A stretch of DNA of 7,780 nt from positions 1 to 7,780 of the forward strand of contig CANRBU010000055.1 of assembly GCA_947628925.1 (NCBI GenBank), in the 5' to 3' direction. This DNA is from an uncultured Clostridia bacterium. Lineage in GTDB: Bacteria; Bacillota; Clostridia; TANB77; CAG-508. The translations under genes and the position numbers were made by a program. Positions 1 to 6,392 of the stretch are shown in pieces. How positions within the stretch are numbered: the stretch's first letter is position 1; every line of letters begins with the position of its first letter. A model generated the notes under the pieces. That model saw only the letters and a program-made list of their open reading frames with translations, made no database searches and was not told the DNA's origin.

Positions 1-849
1 TGCTTTCTTTATACCTTTTTGTGTTAAAGAAGCAGATTTTGCTTTTAAGTCAACAATATAATCATATTTTTCATTGTCTTCAGCTTGGTCTACATCTTTA
101 ACATCTTCTTCTACAATAACTTTTGCCTCTAATTTTTTAACAAAGTCATTTGCTTTTTTATATAAATCAGAAGATTCATTTGACCTACCAGAAATAATTA
201 AAGGTGTACGAGCTTCATCAATTAAAATACTATCAATTTCATCGACGATAGCATAATGTAAGCCACGTTGTACTAATTGATTTTTATATATAACCATATT
301 GTCTCTCAAATAATCAAAGCCATACTCATTGTTAGTTCCATAAGTTATGTCACTATTATATGCTTTTTGCTTAGCAGCTGGCTCCATTCCATTTATAACA
401 AGACCTACAGATAAACCTAAAAATTTATATAGTTTTCCCATCCATTCACTATCTCTTTTTGCCAAGTAATCGTTTACTGTAATAACATGAACTCCTTTTC
501 CTTCTAATGCATTCAAATAAACAGGAAGAGTTGCAACAAGTGTTTTTCCTTCACCTGTTTTCATTTCTGCAATTCTACCTTGGTGTAAAATGATTCCACC
601 TATTAATTGAACATCAAAATGTCTTAGTCCTAGTGTTCTTTTAGATGCCTCTCTAACTACAGCAAAAGCCTCTGGTAATATATCATCCAAAGTTTTTCCT
701 TCTTGTAATTGTTTTTTAAAATAATCTGTTTTTTCACGTAATTCATGGTCTGTTAATTTTTCCATGTCTCCTTCTAAGTCGTTAATTTGCTTTACAATTG
801 GCATTACTCTTTTTACTTCTTTTTCACTATATGATTTAAACAATTTCAT
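1..849 (-). CDS. secA: Protein translocase subunit SecA, N-terminal part (cut by window edge)
   Basis: SecA is the ATPase motor that pushes preproteins through the SecYEG channel at the cytoplasmic membrane. I translated the minus strand from an ATG at 849 and obtained 283 residues with no stop to the window edge. Visible landmarks are the Walker A motif MKTGEGKT at residues 96-103, motif Ia in VNDYLAKRDSEWM (about 125-137), the Walker B/DEAD-type box VDEIDSILIDEARTPLIISG (202-221), and the start of the preprotein cross-linking domain after about residue 228. This covers nucleotide-binding domain 1; a full SecA has roughly 800-900 residues, so about two thirds lie outside the window. The start is supported by an AGGAGG sequence at 860-865, ten bases upstream, and by a strong promoter further up. 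The canonical motifs argue for the housekeeping SecA, although a SecA2 paralogue cannot be excluded from this half. It is transcribed divergently from the DUF1980 gene. Confidence 0.97.
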   Translation of the reverse strand, partial: MKLFKSYSEKEVKRVMPIVKQINDLEGDMEKLTDHELREKTDYFKKQLQEGKTLDDILPEAFAVVREASKRTLGLRHFDVQLIGGIILHQGRIAEMKTGEGKTLVATLPVYLNALEGKGVHVITVNDYLAKRDSEWMGKLYKFLGLSVGLVINGMEPAAKQKAYNSDITYGTNNEYGFDYLRDNMVIYKNQLVQRGLHYAIVDEIDSILIDEARTPLIISGRSNESSDLYKKANDFVKKLEAKVIVEEDVKDVDQAEDNEKYDYIVDLKAKSASLTQKGIKKA

Positions 850-888
850 TTTGCTAATTCCTCCTATAAGTTATATTTTTACTTCGTT

Positions 889-917
889 ACTATATCACGA
901 AAAATAAAATTTATCAA
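889..917 (-). promoter_or_regulatory. Sigma-A promoter of secA (extended -10)
   Basis: On the minus strand TTGATA (917-912) is followed after exactly 17 bases by TATAGT (894-889). A TG dinucleotide one base upstream of the -10 makes it an extended -10 element (TGATATAGT). Transcription would start near 882, leaving a leader of about 30 bases with the AGGAGG site at 865-860. This is seen directly in the sequence; activity is inferred. Confidence 0.75.
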
Positions 918-1003
918 TACTTTTTTATAAATTTAAGCATACATATTTTTTTAGTTTTTGCATAAGGTTTAATAATATCGTTATATGAAATGAGGGATTT
1001 TCT

Positions 1004-1558
1004 ATGTTTATCTATAATGTAAAAGTCAATGGTGGAAAATTATTTAAGTTATTTTTTACTGCTGTAGTTGTTTTTATTGTTTGCATTTTGTGTTTTGTCA
1101 CTCTTCAAGTTTTTAGTGGAGCTAGTAAAGAGTCAGAGCAATCTGCTTCAGGTTGTATCCCTCAAAGTTCTGTTTCTCAAATTTCTACAAACAATTATAC
1201 TAATGTGTTAAAAGCTGTACATGATGATATTGATAGTTATGTAGGTTTAAAAATTAATTTTACAGGTTACATATATAGACTATCTGATTTTAAAGATTCT
1301 CAGTTTGTTTTGGCAAGAGATATGTTTATCTCCTCTGATTTCCAAACTGTTGTAGTAGGTTTTTTATGTGAATGTGCAACTGTGAAAAATTTTGAAGATT
1401 ATACTTGGGTTGAAATTACAGGTGAAATAACAAAAGGCGAATATCATGGAGATATGCCAATTGTTAAAATCATAGAAATGAAACAAACAGATAAGCCAAA
1501 TGAAGAATATGTATATCCTCCTGATGAAAGTTATATCCCTACAAGTGGGTTAATTTAG
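1004..1558 (+). CDS. Membrane-anchored DUF1980 (YcgQ C-terminal-like) domain protein
   Basis: Predicted protein of 184 residues. Residues 14-36 form one hydrophobic segment after a short basic N-terminus, so it is probably a membrane anchor or uncleaved signal, with the rest outside the cell. A low-complexity Ser/Gln linker (about 40-62) leads to a domain at about 68-172. That domain follows the C-terminal domain of the DUF1980/YcgQ family (TIGR03943-type): YVGLKINFTGYIYR (79-92), QFVLARDMF (100-108), VGFLCE, WVEITGEI (135-142) and the closing EEYVYPP (167-173). Family members normally carry a longer N-terminal membrane domain and sit beside a DUF318/YcgR permease; neither is present here. 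The usual CC pair after the LAR motif is replaced by Ser110-Ser111, though two cysteines remain at 122 and 124. The start has GAGGGA at 992-997. Possible promoter elements just upstream (TTGCAT near 958, TATATG near 982) are weak. The gene is convergent with the HAD gene, with overlapping stops. The molecular function is unknown. Confidence 0.75.
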   Translation: MFIYNVKVNGGKLFKLFFTAVVVFIVCILCFVTLQVFSGASKESEQSASGCIPQSSVSQISTNNYTNVLKAVHDDIDSYVGLKINFTGYIYRLSDFKDSQFVLARDMFISSDFQTVVVGFLCECATVKNFEDYTWVEITGEITKGEYHGDMPIVKIIEMKQTDKPNEEYVYPPDESYIPTSGLI

Positions 1559-2247
1559 ATGAATTTTATTAATTCTTCTAAAGACCTAATTGTCATATCT
1601 TGTCCATATTCTTTTGTTTCATTTGATCTATTTATTAAAACTGAAAATATTCCTACATTTTTTGCACCAATAATATCCTTTTTTTCATCTCCTACATATA
1701 TCATTTCTTTAGGAGCACATGCAAAGGTTTTGAGCATAGTTTCAAAGCCTTTTGAATTTGGCTTTCTATAACCTATATTTCTTGAAGTTAATTTTAAATC
1801 AATATATTGTGATATACTATTTATATCTTTTAATGAAAATTCATCATCCATACCATAAGCAACATCTGTATATACACTTGTTTTAATTTTATTTTGTTTG
1901 CAATATTTTAGAATTTTTTCTGCATCATCATACACTGTTACTTCTCTTTGAAAAAAAGTATAAAAAGCTTTTTTTGAATCTAATAATTTTTCTTTGCTTT
2001 CTCCCCATTTTTCTAATATTTCTTCAAAAATTTTATCTGATGAAATTTCATATTCTCTTGGATTTACTCTTGTATTATATTTTTGTAAAATTTCTATTGC
2101 TTTTTCTAATTTTTCTTGTGTAGTACTTATTCCTATGTTTTCACACATATAGTTTAATGCATCTTTAAAAGAGCCACTCCAATTTAATGGCTTATTATAG
2201 TCAACTAAAGTACCTCCTATGTCAAACCCGATTGCTTTTATTTTCAT
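1555..2247 (-). CDS. HAD-superfamily hydrolase (phosphatase-like)
   Basis: A 230-residue HAD (haloacid dehalogenase-like) enzyme, probably a cytoplasmic phosphatase acting on a small phosphorylated molecule; the substrate cannot be told. Motif I is FDIGGTLVD with the nucleophile Asp9. The second aspartate of the usual DxDxT is Gly11, giving a DxGGT variant. Motif II is SVYTD (Thr127), motif III is the lysine in YRKP (Lys162), and motif IV is YVGDEKKD (Asp187, Asp191). Between motifs I and II lies a helical cap of about 90 residues (roughly 20-105), matching a C1-type cap. Length is normal for the family. The ATG at 2247 follows AAGGAGG (2263-2257) with a nine-base gap, so the start is firm. 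Its TAA stop (1557-1555) overlaps the TAG of the convergent gene by four bases, leaving no room for a terminator between them. Confidence 0.88.
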   Translation of the reverse strand: MKIKAIGFDIGGTLVDYNKPLNWSGSFKDALNYMCENIGISTTQEKLEKAIEILQKYNTRVNPREYEISSDKIFEEILEKWGESKEKLLDSKKAFYTFFQREVTVYDDAEKILKYCKQNKIKTSVYTDVAYGMDDEFSLKDINSISQYIDLKLTSRNIGYRKPNSKGFETMLKTFACAPKEMIYVGDEKKDIIGAKNVGIFSVLINRSNETKEYGQDMTIRSLEELIKFI

Positions 2248-2274
2248 AAAACAATTCCTCCTTTTTTCTTTTAA

Positions 2275-2302
2275 ATTATACTATAAAAAACAAATTTTTC
2301 AA
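2275..2302 (-). promoter_or_regulatory. Sigma-A promoter of the HAD gene
   Basis: On the minus strand TTGAAA (2302-2297) lies 16 bases before a perfect TATAAT (2280-2275). Transcription would start about 20 bases upstream of the ATG at 2247, just ahead of the ribosome binding site. It lies back to back with the promoter of the plus-strand gene; only four bases separate the two -35 boxes. Confidence 0.6.
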
Positions 2303-2305
2303 GTC

Positions 2306-2334
2306 TTGACATTAACATAAAATTGTAGTATAAG
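2306..2334 (+). promoter_or_regulatory. Sigma-A promoter of the cysteine-rich protein gene
   Basis: A perfect -35 TTGACA (2306-2311) is followed after 17 bases by TATAAG (2329-2334). The predicted start of transcription, near 2341, falls at the beginning of the ribosome binding site, so the leader is only about a dozen bases long. Confidence 0.7.
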
Positions 2335-2341
2335 TAGTTTG

Positions 2342-2350
2342 AAAGGAGGT
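2342..2350 (+). promoter_or_regulatory. Ribosome binding site that fixes the start of the cysteine-rich protein
   Basis: AAAGGAGGT stands three bases before ATG 2354. An in-frame TTG at 2339 would give a protein starting inside or before this site and is therefore rejected as the start. The short gap is slightly tighter than usual. Confidence 0.75.
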
Positions 2351-2353
2351 ATA

Positions 2354-3088
2354 ATGGAAGATTTTGTTAATATAAATACTGATTATATTATGAAAATAGT
2401 ACACAGCCAAAATCCTTTAGCAAAAAAATGTGCAGATTTTGGTATGATTGATATAATAAAGAAAAAAAGGTTTTTTATAAAAATTGATTTTCAAGAACTT
2501 AATAAAAAACAATATAAAAAAATATTAAGAAAATTATTATTTATAAAAAGTATTTTAAACAATAAAACAGAAATTGGAATAGATGAAAATGGAAAAAGAA
2601 TTTTAGGATATTTAATAAATTATGATAAAAATAATAATGATCATAGAGAATTTATTGATGGAATATCAGCTATTTTTTATCCAACTAGATATGAACGATA
2701 TAATTATATTTATGATACTGTTTGTGATTATCTAGATAATAACTTTTATGGTAAAAAATTATGTGATTTTCAAAACAATAAATGTGTTGGAAAAAGAAAT
2801 ACATCTTCTAATGTAGGTTGTTGTCGCCATTTTAAAACAAAAATTCTTGGTCCTCTAAGTCAGTTGGTTGTTTGTGAACATTTAAATATGGAAAACTATA
2901 CTTGCGAAGCAAAATGTATTTCTTGTAAATTATTTACATGTGATTACCTTGAAAAAAAAGGTATAAAATTTAAAATGAAAGATATTTTACTATTAAATAC
3001 CTTTTTTAATCCTTTACAAAAATATTTTATAAAATACATGGTTTTTACTCCAAAAGAAAAAATTATGAAAATATTGATGTGGTTATAG
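2354..3088 (+). CDS. Unrecognised cysteine-rich protein, possible metal-binding
   Basis: A 244-residue protein that I cannot assign to a named family. The N-terminal half (about 1-115) is lysine-rich, without cysteine clusters, and probably helical plus beta. The segment 124-196 holds ten cysteines, at 124, 137, 144, 156, 157, 174, 184, 188, 191 and 196, with His159 and His176 nearby. Readable motifs are CDYLDNN, LCDFQNNKC, GCCRHF and CxxxCxxC-like spacing in CEAKCISCKLFTC. The C-terminus (205-244) is amphipathic or hydrophobic and basic. There is no signal peptide or clear transmembrane helix, so it is likely cytoplasmic, where paired cysteines usually bind zinc or an iron-sulphur cluster; that role is inference. 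It has its own strong promoter and stands 85 bases before guaA, which has a separate candidate promoter, so the pairing with guaA may mean nothing. No clear terminator follows it. Confidence 0.85.
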   Translation: MEDFVNINTDYIMKIVHSQNPLAKKCADFGMIDIIKKKRFFIKIDFQELNKKQYKKILRKLLFIKSILNNKTEIGIDENGKRILGYLINYDKNNNDHREFIDGISAIFYPTRYERYNYIYDTVCDYLDNNFYGKKLCDFQNNKCVGKRNTSSNVGCCRHFKTKILGPLSQLVVCEHLNMENYTCEAKCISCKLFTCDYLEKKGIKFKMKDILLLNTFFNPLQKYFIKYMVFTPKEKIMKILMWL

Positions 3089-3113
3089 CAAACAAACAAA
3101 TTTTGCAAATACA

Positions 3114-3142
3114 TTTACTTTTTTGGCAGTCTGTGATAAAAT
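3114..3142 (+). promoter_or_regulatory. Candidate promoter of guaA
   Basis: TTTACT (3114-3119), 17 bases, then TAAAAT (3137-3142), with a TG at 3134-3135 that makes an extended -10 (TGATAAAAT). The -35 is only a partial match. Transcription would start near 3149, leaving about 25 bases of leader, too short for a purine riboswitch. Confidence 0.5.
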
Positions 3143-3160
3143 CTAGCTATGAAAATAAGT

Positions 3161-3165
3161 GGAGG
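3161..3165 (+). promoter_or_regulatory. Ribosome binding site that fixes the guaA start
   Basis: GGAGG lies eight bases before ATG 3174. In-frame GTG at 3159 overlaps it, and TTG codons at 3168 and 3171 are too close. ATG 3174 also gives the expected N-terminus, in which the glutaminase domain begins almost at once (ILILDFGGQYNQLI). Confidence 0.8.
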
Positions 3166-3173
3166 TTTTGTTG

Positions 3174-4712
3174 ATGAAAAAAAATGAAGTAATTTTAATT
3201 TTAGATTTTGGAGGACAATATAATCAATTAATTGCTCGTAGAGTTCGTGAATGTAATGTATATTCAGAAGTTGTACCTTTTGACATTTCTTTGGAAAAAA
3301 TAAAAGAAAAGAATCCAAAAGGAATAATTTTCACAGGAGGTCCTGCTAGTGTGTATGCTGAAGATGCTCCAAAATGTGATGAAAGAATTTTTTCTCTAGG
3401 AATTCCTATATTAGGTATTTGCTATGGAATGCAACTTATGTCACAAACTTTGGGTGGAACTGTTGCAAGACCTGATAAAAGAGAATACGGAACAACTGAT
3501 GTTCAAATTGATAATACCTCATTATTATTCCAAGGTTTTGATACGAAAAATGGATTTTTAATGAGCCATACTGATTATGTAGAAACACTTCCAGCTGGAT
3601 TTAAAAATATTGGTTTTACTTCTTCTTGTCCAAATGCAGGAATTGAAAATGTAGAAAAACAATTATATGGAATTCAATTTCATCCTGAAGTTAATAACTC
3701 AGTTAATGGTACTCTTGTTATTAAAAACTTTTTATATAATATTTGCCATTGTTCTGGAGATTGGACTATGTCATCTTTTGCCCAAGAAAGTATAAAAACA
3801 TTGAAAGAAAAAATTGGAGATAAAAAAGTTTTATGTGCATTGTCTGGTGGAGTTGATTCATCTGTTGCTGCTGTTTTAGTTAGCAAAGCTGTTGGAAAAA
3901 ACTTAACTTGCATATTTTTGGACCATGGTTTATTGCGTAAAAATGAAGGTGATGAAGTAGAAACTATCTTCAAAAAACAATTTAATATTAATTTAATTCG
4001 TGTAAATTGCCAAGATAGATTTTTATCAAAATTAGCAGGTGTTACAGATCCTGAAAGAAAGAGAAAAATCATTGGTGAAGAATTTATTAGAGTTTTTGAA
4101 GAAGAAGCTAAAAAAATTGGTGCAGTTGATTTTCTTGTTCAAGGCACAATCTACCCAGATGTTATTGAAAGTGGTTTAGGAAAAAGTTCTGTAATTAAAA
4201 GCCATCACAATGTTGGTGGTTTACCAGACTATGTTGATTTTAAAGAGATTATTGAACCTTTAAGAAGTTTGTTTAAAGATGAAGTTCGTAAAACTGGTCT
4301 AGAATTAGGTATTCCAGAAAATTTAGTTTTTAGACAACCTTTCCCAGGTCCTGGATTAGCTATTCGCGTTATCGGTGAAATCACACAAGATAAATTAGAT
4401 ATTTTAAAAGAAGCTGATAGCATTTTTAGAGAAGAAATTGCAAAAGCTGGCTTGCATAAGTCTATTAATCAATATTTTGCAGTTTTAACCAACTTAAAAT
4501 CTGTTGGAGTTATGGGAGATGAAAGAACATATGATTATACAATAGCATTAAGAGCTGTTGAAACTACTGATTTCATGACAGGTGTTTGGAGTAAAATTCC
4601 ATACGAAATCTTGGAAAAAGTTTCATCAAGAATTGTAAATGAAGTTAAACATGTTAATCGTGTTGTTTATGATATTACTTCAAAACCACCAGCAACAATT
4701 GAATGGGAATAG
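3174..4712 (+). CDS. guaA: GMP synthase (glutamine-hydrolysing)
   Basis: Converts XMP to GMP using ATP and ammonia released from glutamine, the last step of de novo guanine nucleotide synthesis in the cytoplasm. The protein has 512 residues, the normal length for a fused bacterial GuaA. The class I glutamine amidotransferase domain (about 5-190) has the nucleophile Cys83 in GICYGMQLM and the His170/Glu172 pair in FHPEV, completing the catalytic triad. The ATP pyrophosphatase domain has the P-loop SGGVDSS (224-230), followed by FLDHGLLRKNEGDEV and QGTIYPDVIESG. The C-terminal dimerisation domain shows RQPFPGPGLAIRVIGE (387-402) and ends in the family-typical KPPATIEWE. All key residues are present. 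It is probably a single-gene unit, with its own promoter and a strong terminator, and no guaB neighbour is seen. Confidence 0.99.
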   Translation: MKKNEVILILDFGGQYNQLIARRVRECNVYSEVVPFDISLEKIKEKNPKGIIFTGGPASVYAEDAPKCDERIFSLGIPILGICYGMQLMSQTLGGTVARPDKREYGTTDVQIDNTSLLFQGFDTKNGFLMSHTDYVETLPAGFKNIGFTSSCPNAGIENVEKQLYGIQFHPEVNNSVNGTLVIKNFLYNICHCSGDWTMSSFAQESIKTLKEKIGDKKVLCALSGGVDSSVAAVLVSKAVGKNLTCIFLDHGLLRKNEGDEVETIFKKQFNINLIRVNCQDRFLSKLAGVTDPERKRKIIGEEFIRVFEEEAKKIGAVDFLVQGTIYPDVIESGLGKSSVIKSHHNVGGLPDYVDFKEIIEPLRSLFKDEVRKTGLELGIPENLVFRQPFPGPGLAIRVIGEITQDKLDILKEADSIFREEIAKAGLHKSINQYFAVLTNLKSVGVMGDERTYDYTIALRAVETTDFMTGVWSKIPYEILEKVSSRIVNEVKHVNRVVYDITSKPPATIEWE

Positions 4713-4718
4713 TGAATC

Positions 4719-4750
4719 AAGCACTTCAAAAAATTTGAAGTGCTTTTTTT
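4719..4750 (+). terminator. guaA: Intrinsic terminator of guaA
   Basis: A perfect 12-bp hairpin: the arm AAGCACTTCAAA (4719-4730) pairs with TTTGAAGTGCTT (4734-4745) around an AAA loop. The T-run 4744-4750 follows. It begins seven bases after the guaA stop. On the minus strand the hairpin is followed by only two T before GATTC, so it would be a poor terminator for the convergent ytvI gene. Confidence 0.95.
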
Positions 4751-4755
4751 ATCCC

Positions 4756-5853
4756 CTATCTCCTGTCAAAAATAGTTTTCATTACTCCTCCATCAATTAA
4801 AGTTGCAAAAATGTTTTTTAAAATGATCAAAATTATAGGTCCTAGTAACATTCCCATAATACCTATAAACTTAAAACCTGTATACATAGCAATCAAAGTA
4901 AATAATGGATGTACACCAATGTTTTTGCTAACTAACCTTGGTTCTAAAAATTGCCTAACAACAGACATTATTATAAGTAAAATAATTATTGCTATGCCTA
5001 AATTTATTTCTCCATTTATTCCGCAAATAATTGCCCATGGTATCATTACAGTACCTGAACCTAAAATTGGTAGAGCATCTACAAAACCAATACCAAGTGC
5101 AATAAGCAAAGGAAATTCTAATTTGAATCCCATAAATTTTAAAATGTATAATCCTATCAGTGATATTATAAAAGATACTAATATTAAAGTTGCTTCTGCT
5201 TTTAGATATCCACCTAAAGTTTTAGTTAAATCTTTTATATGTTTTCCCACTCTAAGTACCCATGTTTTTGGTAAATGATGTTCTATTTGATCTAAAATAT
5301 AAATTTTATCAACACAAAGAAAATATAAAGCTATTACTGTAATTGAAAAATATATTGCAATACTTGGAATAGAAGTTACAATATCTATTAATCCATTTAA
5401 AAAATTTCTTGCCCAGTTTGATAAAGTTGATAAAATATCACCTGTTGAGTTTTCTAAAATTCCTTGAATTTCATCTGGTAATTTTATTTTTCCAAAATCA
5501 ACATTTTTTAGCAAATTTTCAAATAAATTATATGCTTTTTCAATATAAATATTTAAGTCTTGTAATAAATTAGAAGCTTCTGAAAAAAGTGTGAAAATAA
5601 TCCAAGTAAGTAACCCTAAAATCACTATAGAAACAATTATAAATATTGCAATGGAACTAGTTTTTCTAGTTAAATTTGTTTTCTTCATTATCCATTTTAT
5701 GGCAGGTTCCATAATAAGATAAATAATAAATGCAATTAGAAACGGTAAATAAAAAACTGACAGTTTTAAAGCAATTATCAACCCTATTAAAATAAGGATG
5801 ACATATAAAATTCTACTAAAAACTCTTGTCCAATATGACATATCTATAATCAT
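4756..5853 (-). CDS. ytvI: AI-2E/UPF0118 family membrane protein, YtvI-like
   Basis: A polytopic membrane protein of 365 residues with about seven to eight hydrophobic segments (roughly 14-29, 33-49, 66-90, 155-180, 220-238, 243-272, 284-300 and 314-345). A polar, largely helical extracytoplasmic stretch lies at about 91-150. This topology, the FVDALPILGSGTVMIPW block (257-273) and RQFLEPRLVSKNIGVHPL (300-317) are typical of the AI-2E transporter (PerM/UPF0118) superfamily. The LPILGSGTV-IPW form and the length fit the sporulation subgroup YtvI (TIGR02872), known in Bacillus subtilis to be under sigma-E control; what it transports is unknown. Assignment to the superfamily is firm, to YtvI probable. 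The ATG at 5853 follows AAGGAG (5866-5861) at seven bases; a later in-frame Met5 has no such site. The gene is convergent with guaA and is separated from the upstream CBS gene by a terminator-like hairpin. Confidence 0.88.
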   Translation of the reverse strand: MIIDMSYWTRVFSRILYVILILIGLIIALKLSVFYLPFLIAFIIYLIMEPAIKWIMKKTNLTRKTSSIAIFIIVSIVILGLLTWIIFTLFSEASNLLQDLNIYIEKAYNLFENLLKNVDFGKIKLPDEIQGILENSTGDILSTLSNWARNFLNGLIDIVTSIPSIAIYFSITVIALYFLCVDKIYILDQIEHHLPKTWVLRVGKHIKDLTKTLGGYLKAEATLILVSFIISLIGLYILKFMGFKLEFPLLIALGIGFVDALPILGSGTVMIPWAIICGINGEINLGIAIIILLIIMSVVRQFLEPRLVSKNIGVHPLFTLIAMYTGFKFIGIMGMLLGPIILIILKNIFATLIDGGVMKTIFDRR

Positions 5854-5872
5854 TTATATTCTCCTTTTTGTT

Positions 5873-5901
5873 AATATATGCAGAAAAAGGTGGAAATATC
5901 C
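5873..5901 (-). promoter_or_regulatory. ytvI: Possible sigma-E-like promoter of ytvI
   Basis: On the minus strand GGATATT (5901-5895) is followed after 14 bases by CATATATT (5880-5873). The B. subtilis sigma-E consensus is about KMATATT-N14-15-CATACAHT, so each box has one mismatch and the spacing is right. It overlaps the hairpin of the upstream terminator. The predicted start (about 5866) lies at the edge of the ribosome binding site, which is tight. A chance match in A+T-rich DNA is quite possible. Confidence 0.35.
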
Positions 5902-5908
5902 ACCTTTT
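5884..5908 (-). terminator. Hairpin terminator after the CBS-domain gene
   Basis: A perfect 10-bp stem: AAAAGGTGGA (minus strand 5908-5899) pairs with TCCACCTTTT (5894-5885) around a four-base loop. It lies about 35 bases past the CBS gene stop. The T-run on the minus strand is short (four stem T plus one), so termination may be partial, allowing some read-through into ytvI. Confidence 0.65.
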
Positions 5909-5942
5909 AAAGAATTTTTTGCTTATATTTATAATTGAGGGT

Positions 5943-6392
5943 CTATTCAGCATTTTGTGCATTTTGATTACAGTTACAGATGTCTCCTATTGTTTGACAA
6001 ACTTGTTGACTACCTATTTGTTCTTGATTTTGGCATATATCTCCTAAAGTCAAAATACCTATAACATGGTTGTTATCATCACATACAGGTAATCTTCTGA
6101 TTTGTTGCTGTGACATTTTATTTTGCGCTTGCCCTATTTCGTCATTTTGCTCACAGCTACATACATTTGTAGTCATAACTTCACTAACAGGTGTTGTTGT
6201 AGCATTTTTATTACATGCTACTGTTCTTAATAAAATATCTCTATCTGTTATAATTCCACATAAGCAATTATTGTTATCGCAAATTGGAATAGAACCTATA
6301 TGATATTCACTCATTAATTTAGCAACTTCACTTACTGTTGTCTCTGGTTTTACTGCACACACATTATTACACATACATTCTTTAACCTTCAT
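5943..6392 (-). CDS. Cysteine-rich tandem CBS-domain protein
   Basis: A 149-residue cytoplasmic protein made almost entirely of two CBS domains (about 3-57 and 69-122), a module that usually binds adenine nucleotides and regulates a partner. Hallmarks are TVSEVAKLM (19-27), HIGSIPICD (31-39), GIITDRDIL (46-54), PVSEVMTTNV (68-77), IRRLPVCDD (98-106) and IGILTLGDIC (111-120). The order and the G-I-x-T-x-x-D endings match paired CBS domains. It carries 14 cysteines (6, 8, 12, 38, 43, 45, 60, 78, 80, 104, 120, 132, 139, 141), arranged as CxC or CxxxC groups at equivalent places in both repeats plus a short Cys/Gln/Asn-rich tail. This suggests metal or redox sensing, which is inference. No fused effector domain is present. 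The start is ATG 6392, chosen from the ribosome binding site; the upstream in-frame codons TTG 6410, ATG 6401 and ATG 6398 overlap or crowd that site. It may be co-transcribed with the upstream 6506-6997 gene. Confidence 0.92.
   Translation of the reverse strand: MKVKECMCNNVCAVKPETTVSEVAKLMSEYHIGSIPICDNNNCLCGIITDRDILLRTVACNKNATTTPVSEVMTTNVCSCEQNDEIGQAQNKMSQQQIRRLPVCDDNNHVIGILTLGDICQNQEQIGSQQVCQTIGDICNCNQNAQNAE

Noticed and set aside
3089..3173. Purine riboswitch ahead of guaA
   Set aside because: The gap is 85 bases, the likely leader about 25, and I see no conserved three-stem core.
3680..4072. A 130-codon minus-strand frame inside guaA
   Set aside because: It lies within the catalytic region of guaA, whose reading frame is certain, and has no translation signals.
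2354..4712. The cysteine-rich gene and guaA as a functional operon
   Set aside because: A candidate promoter stands directly before guaA, and nothing in the cysteine-rich protein points to purine metabolism. Co-transcription by read-through remains possible.
4811..5278. A 155-codon plus-strand open frame opposite ytvI
   Set aside because: It is antisense to a well-supported membrane protein gene, has no ribosome binding site, and its Ile/Pro/Asn-rich content is what the complement of hydrophobic codons gives.
5943..6392. CBS protein as a detached regulatory part of IMP dehydrogenase, given guaA nearby
   Set aside because: Tandem CBS domains are common in unrelated regulators, the gene lies on the other strand beyond ytvI, and no catalytic IMP dehydrogenase sequence is present.
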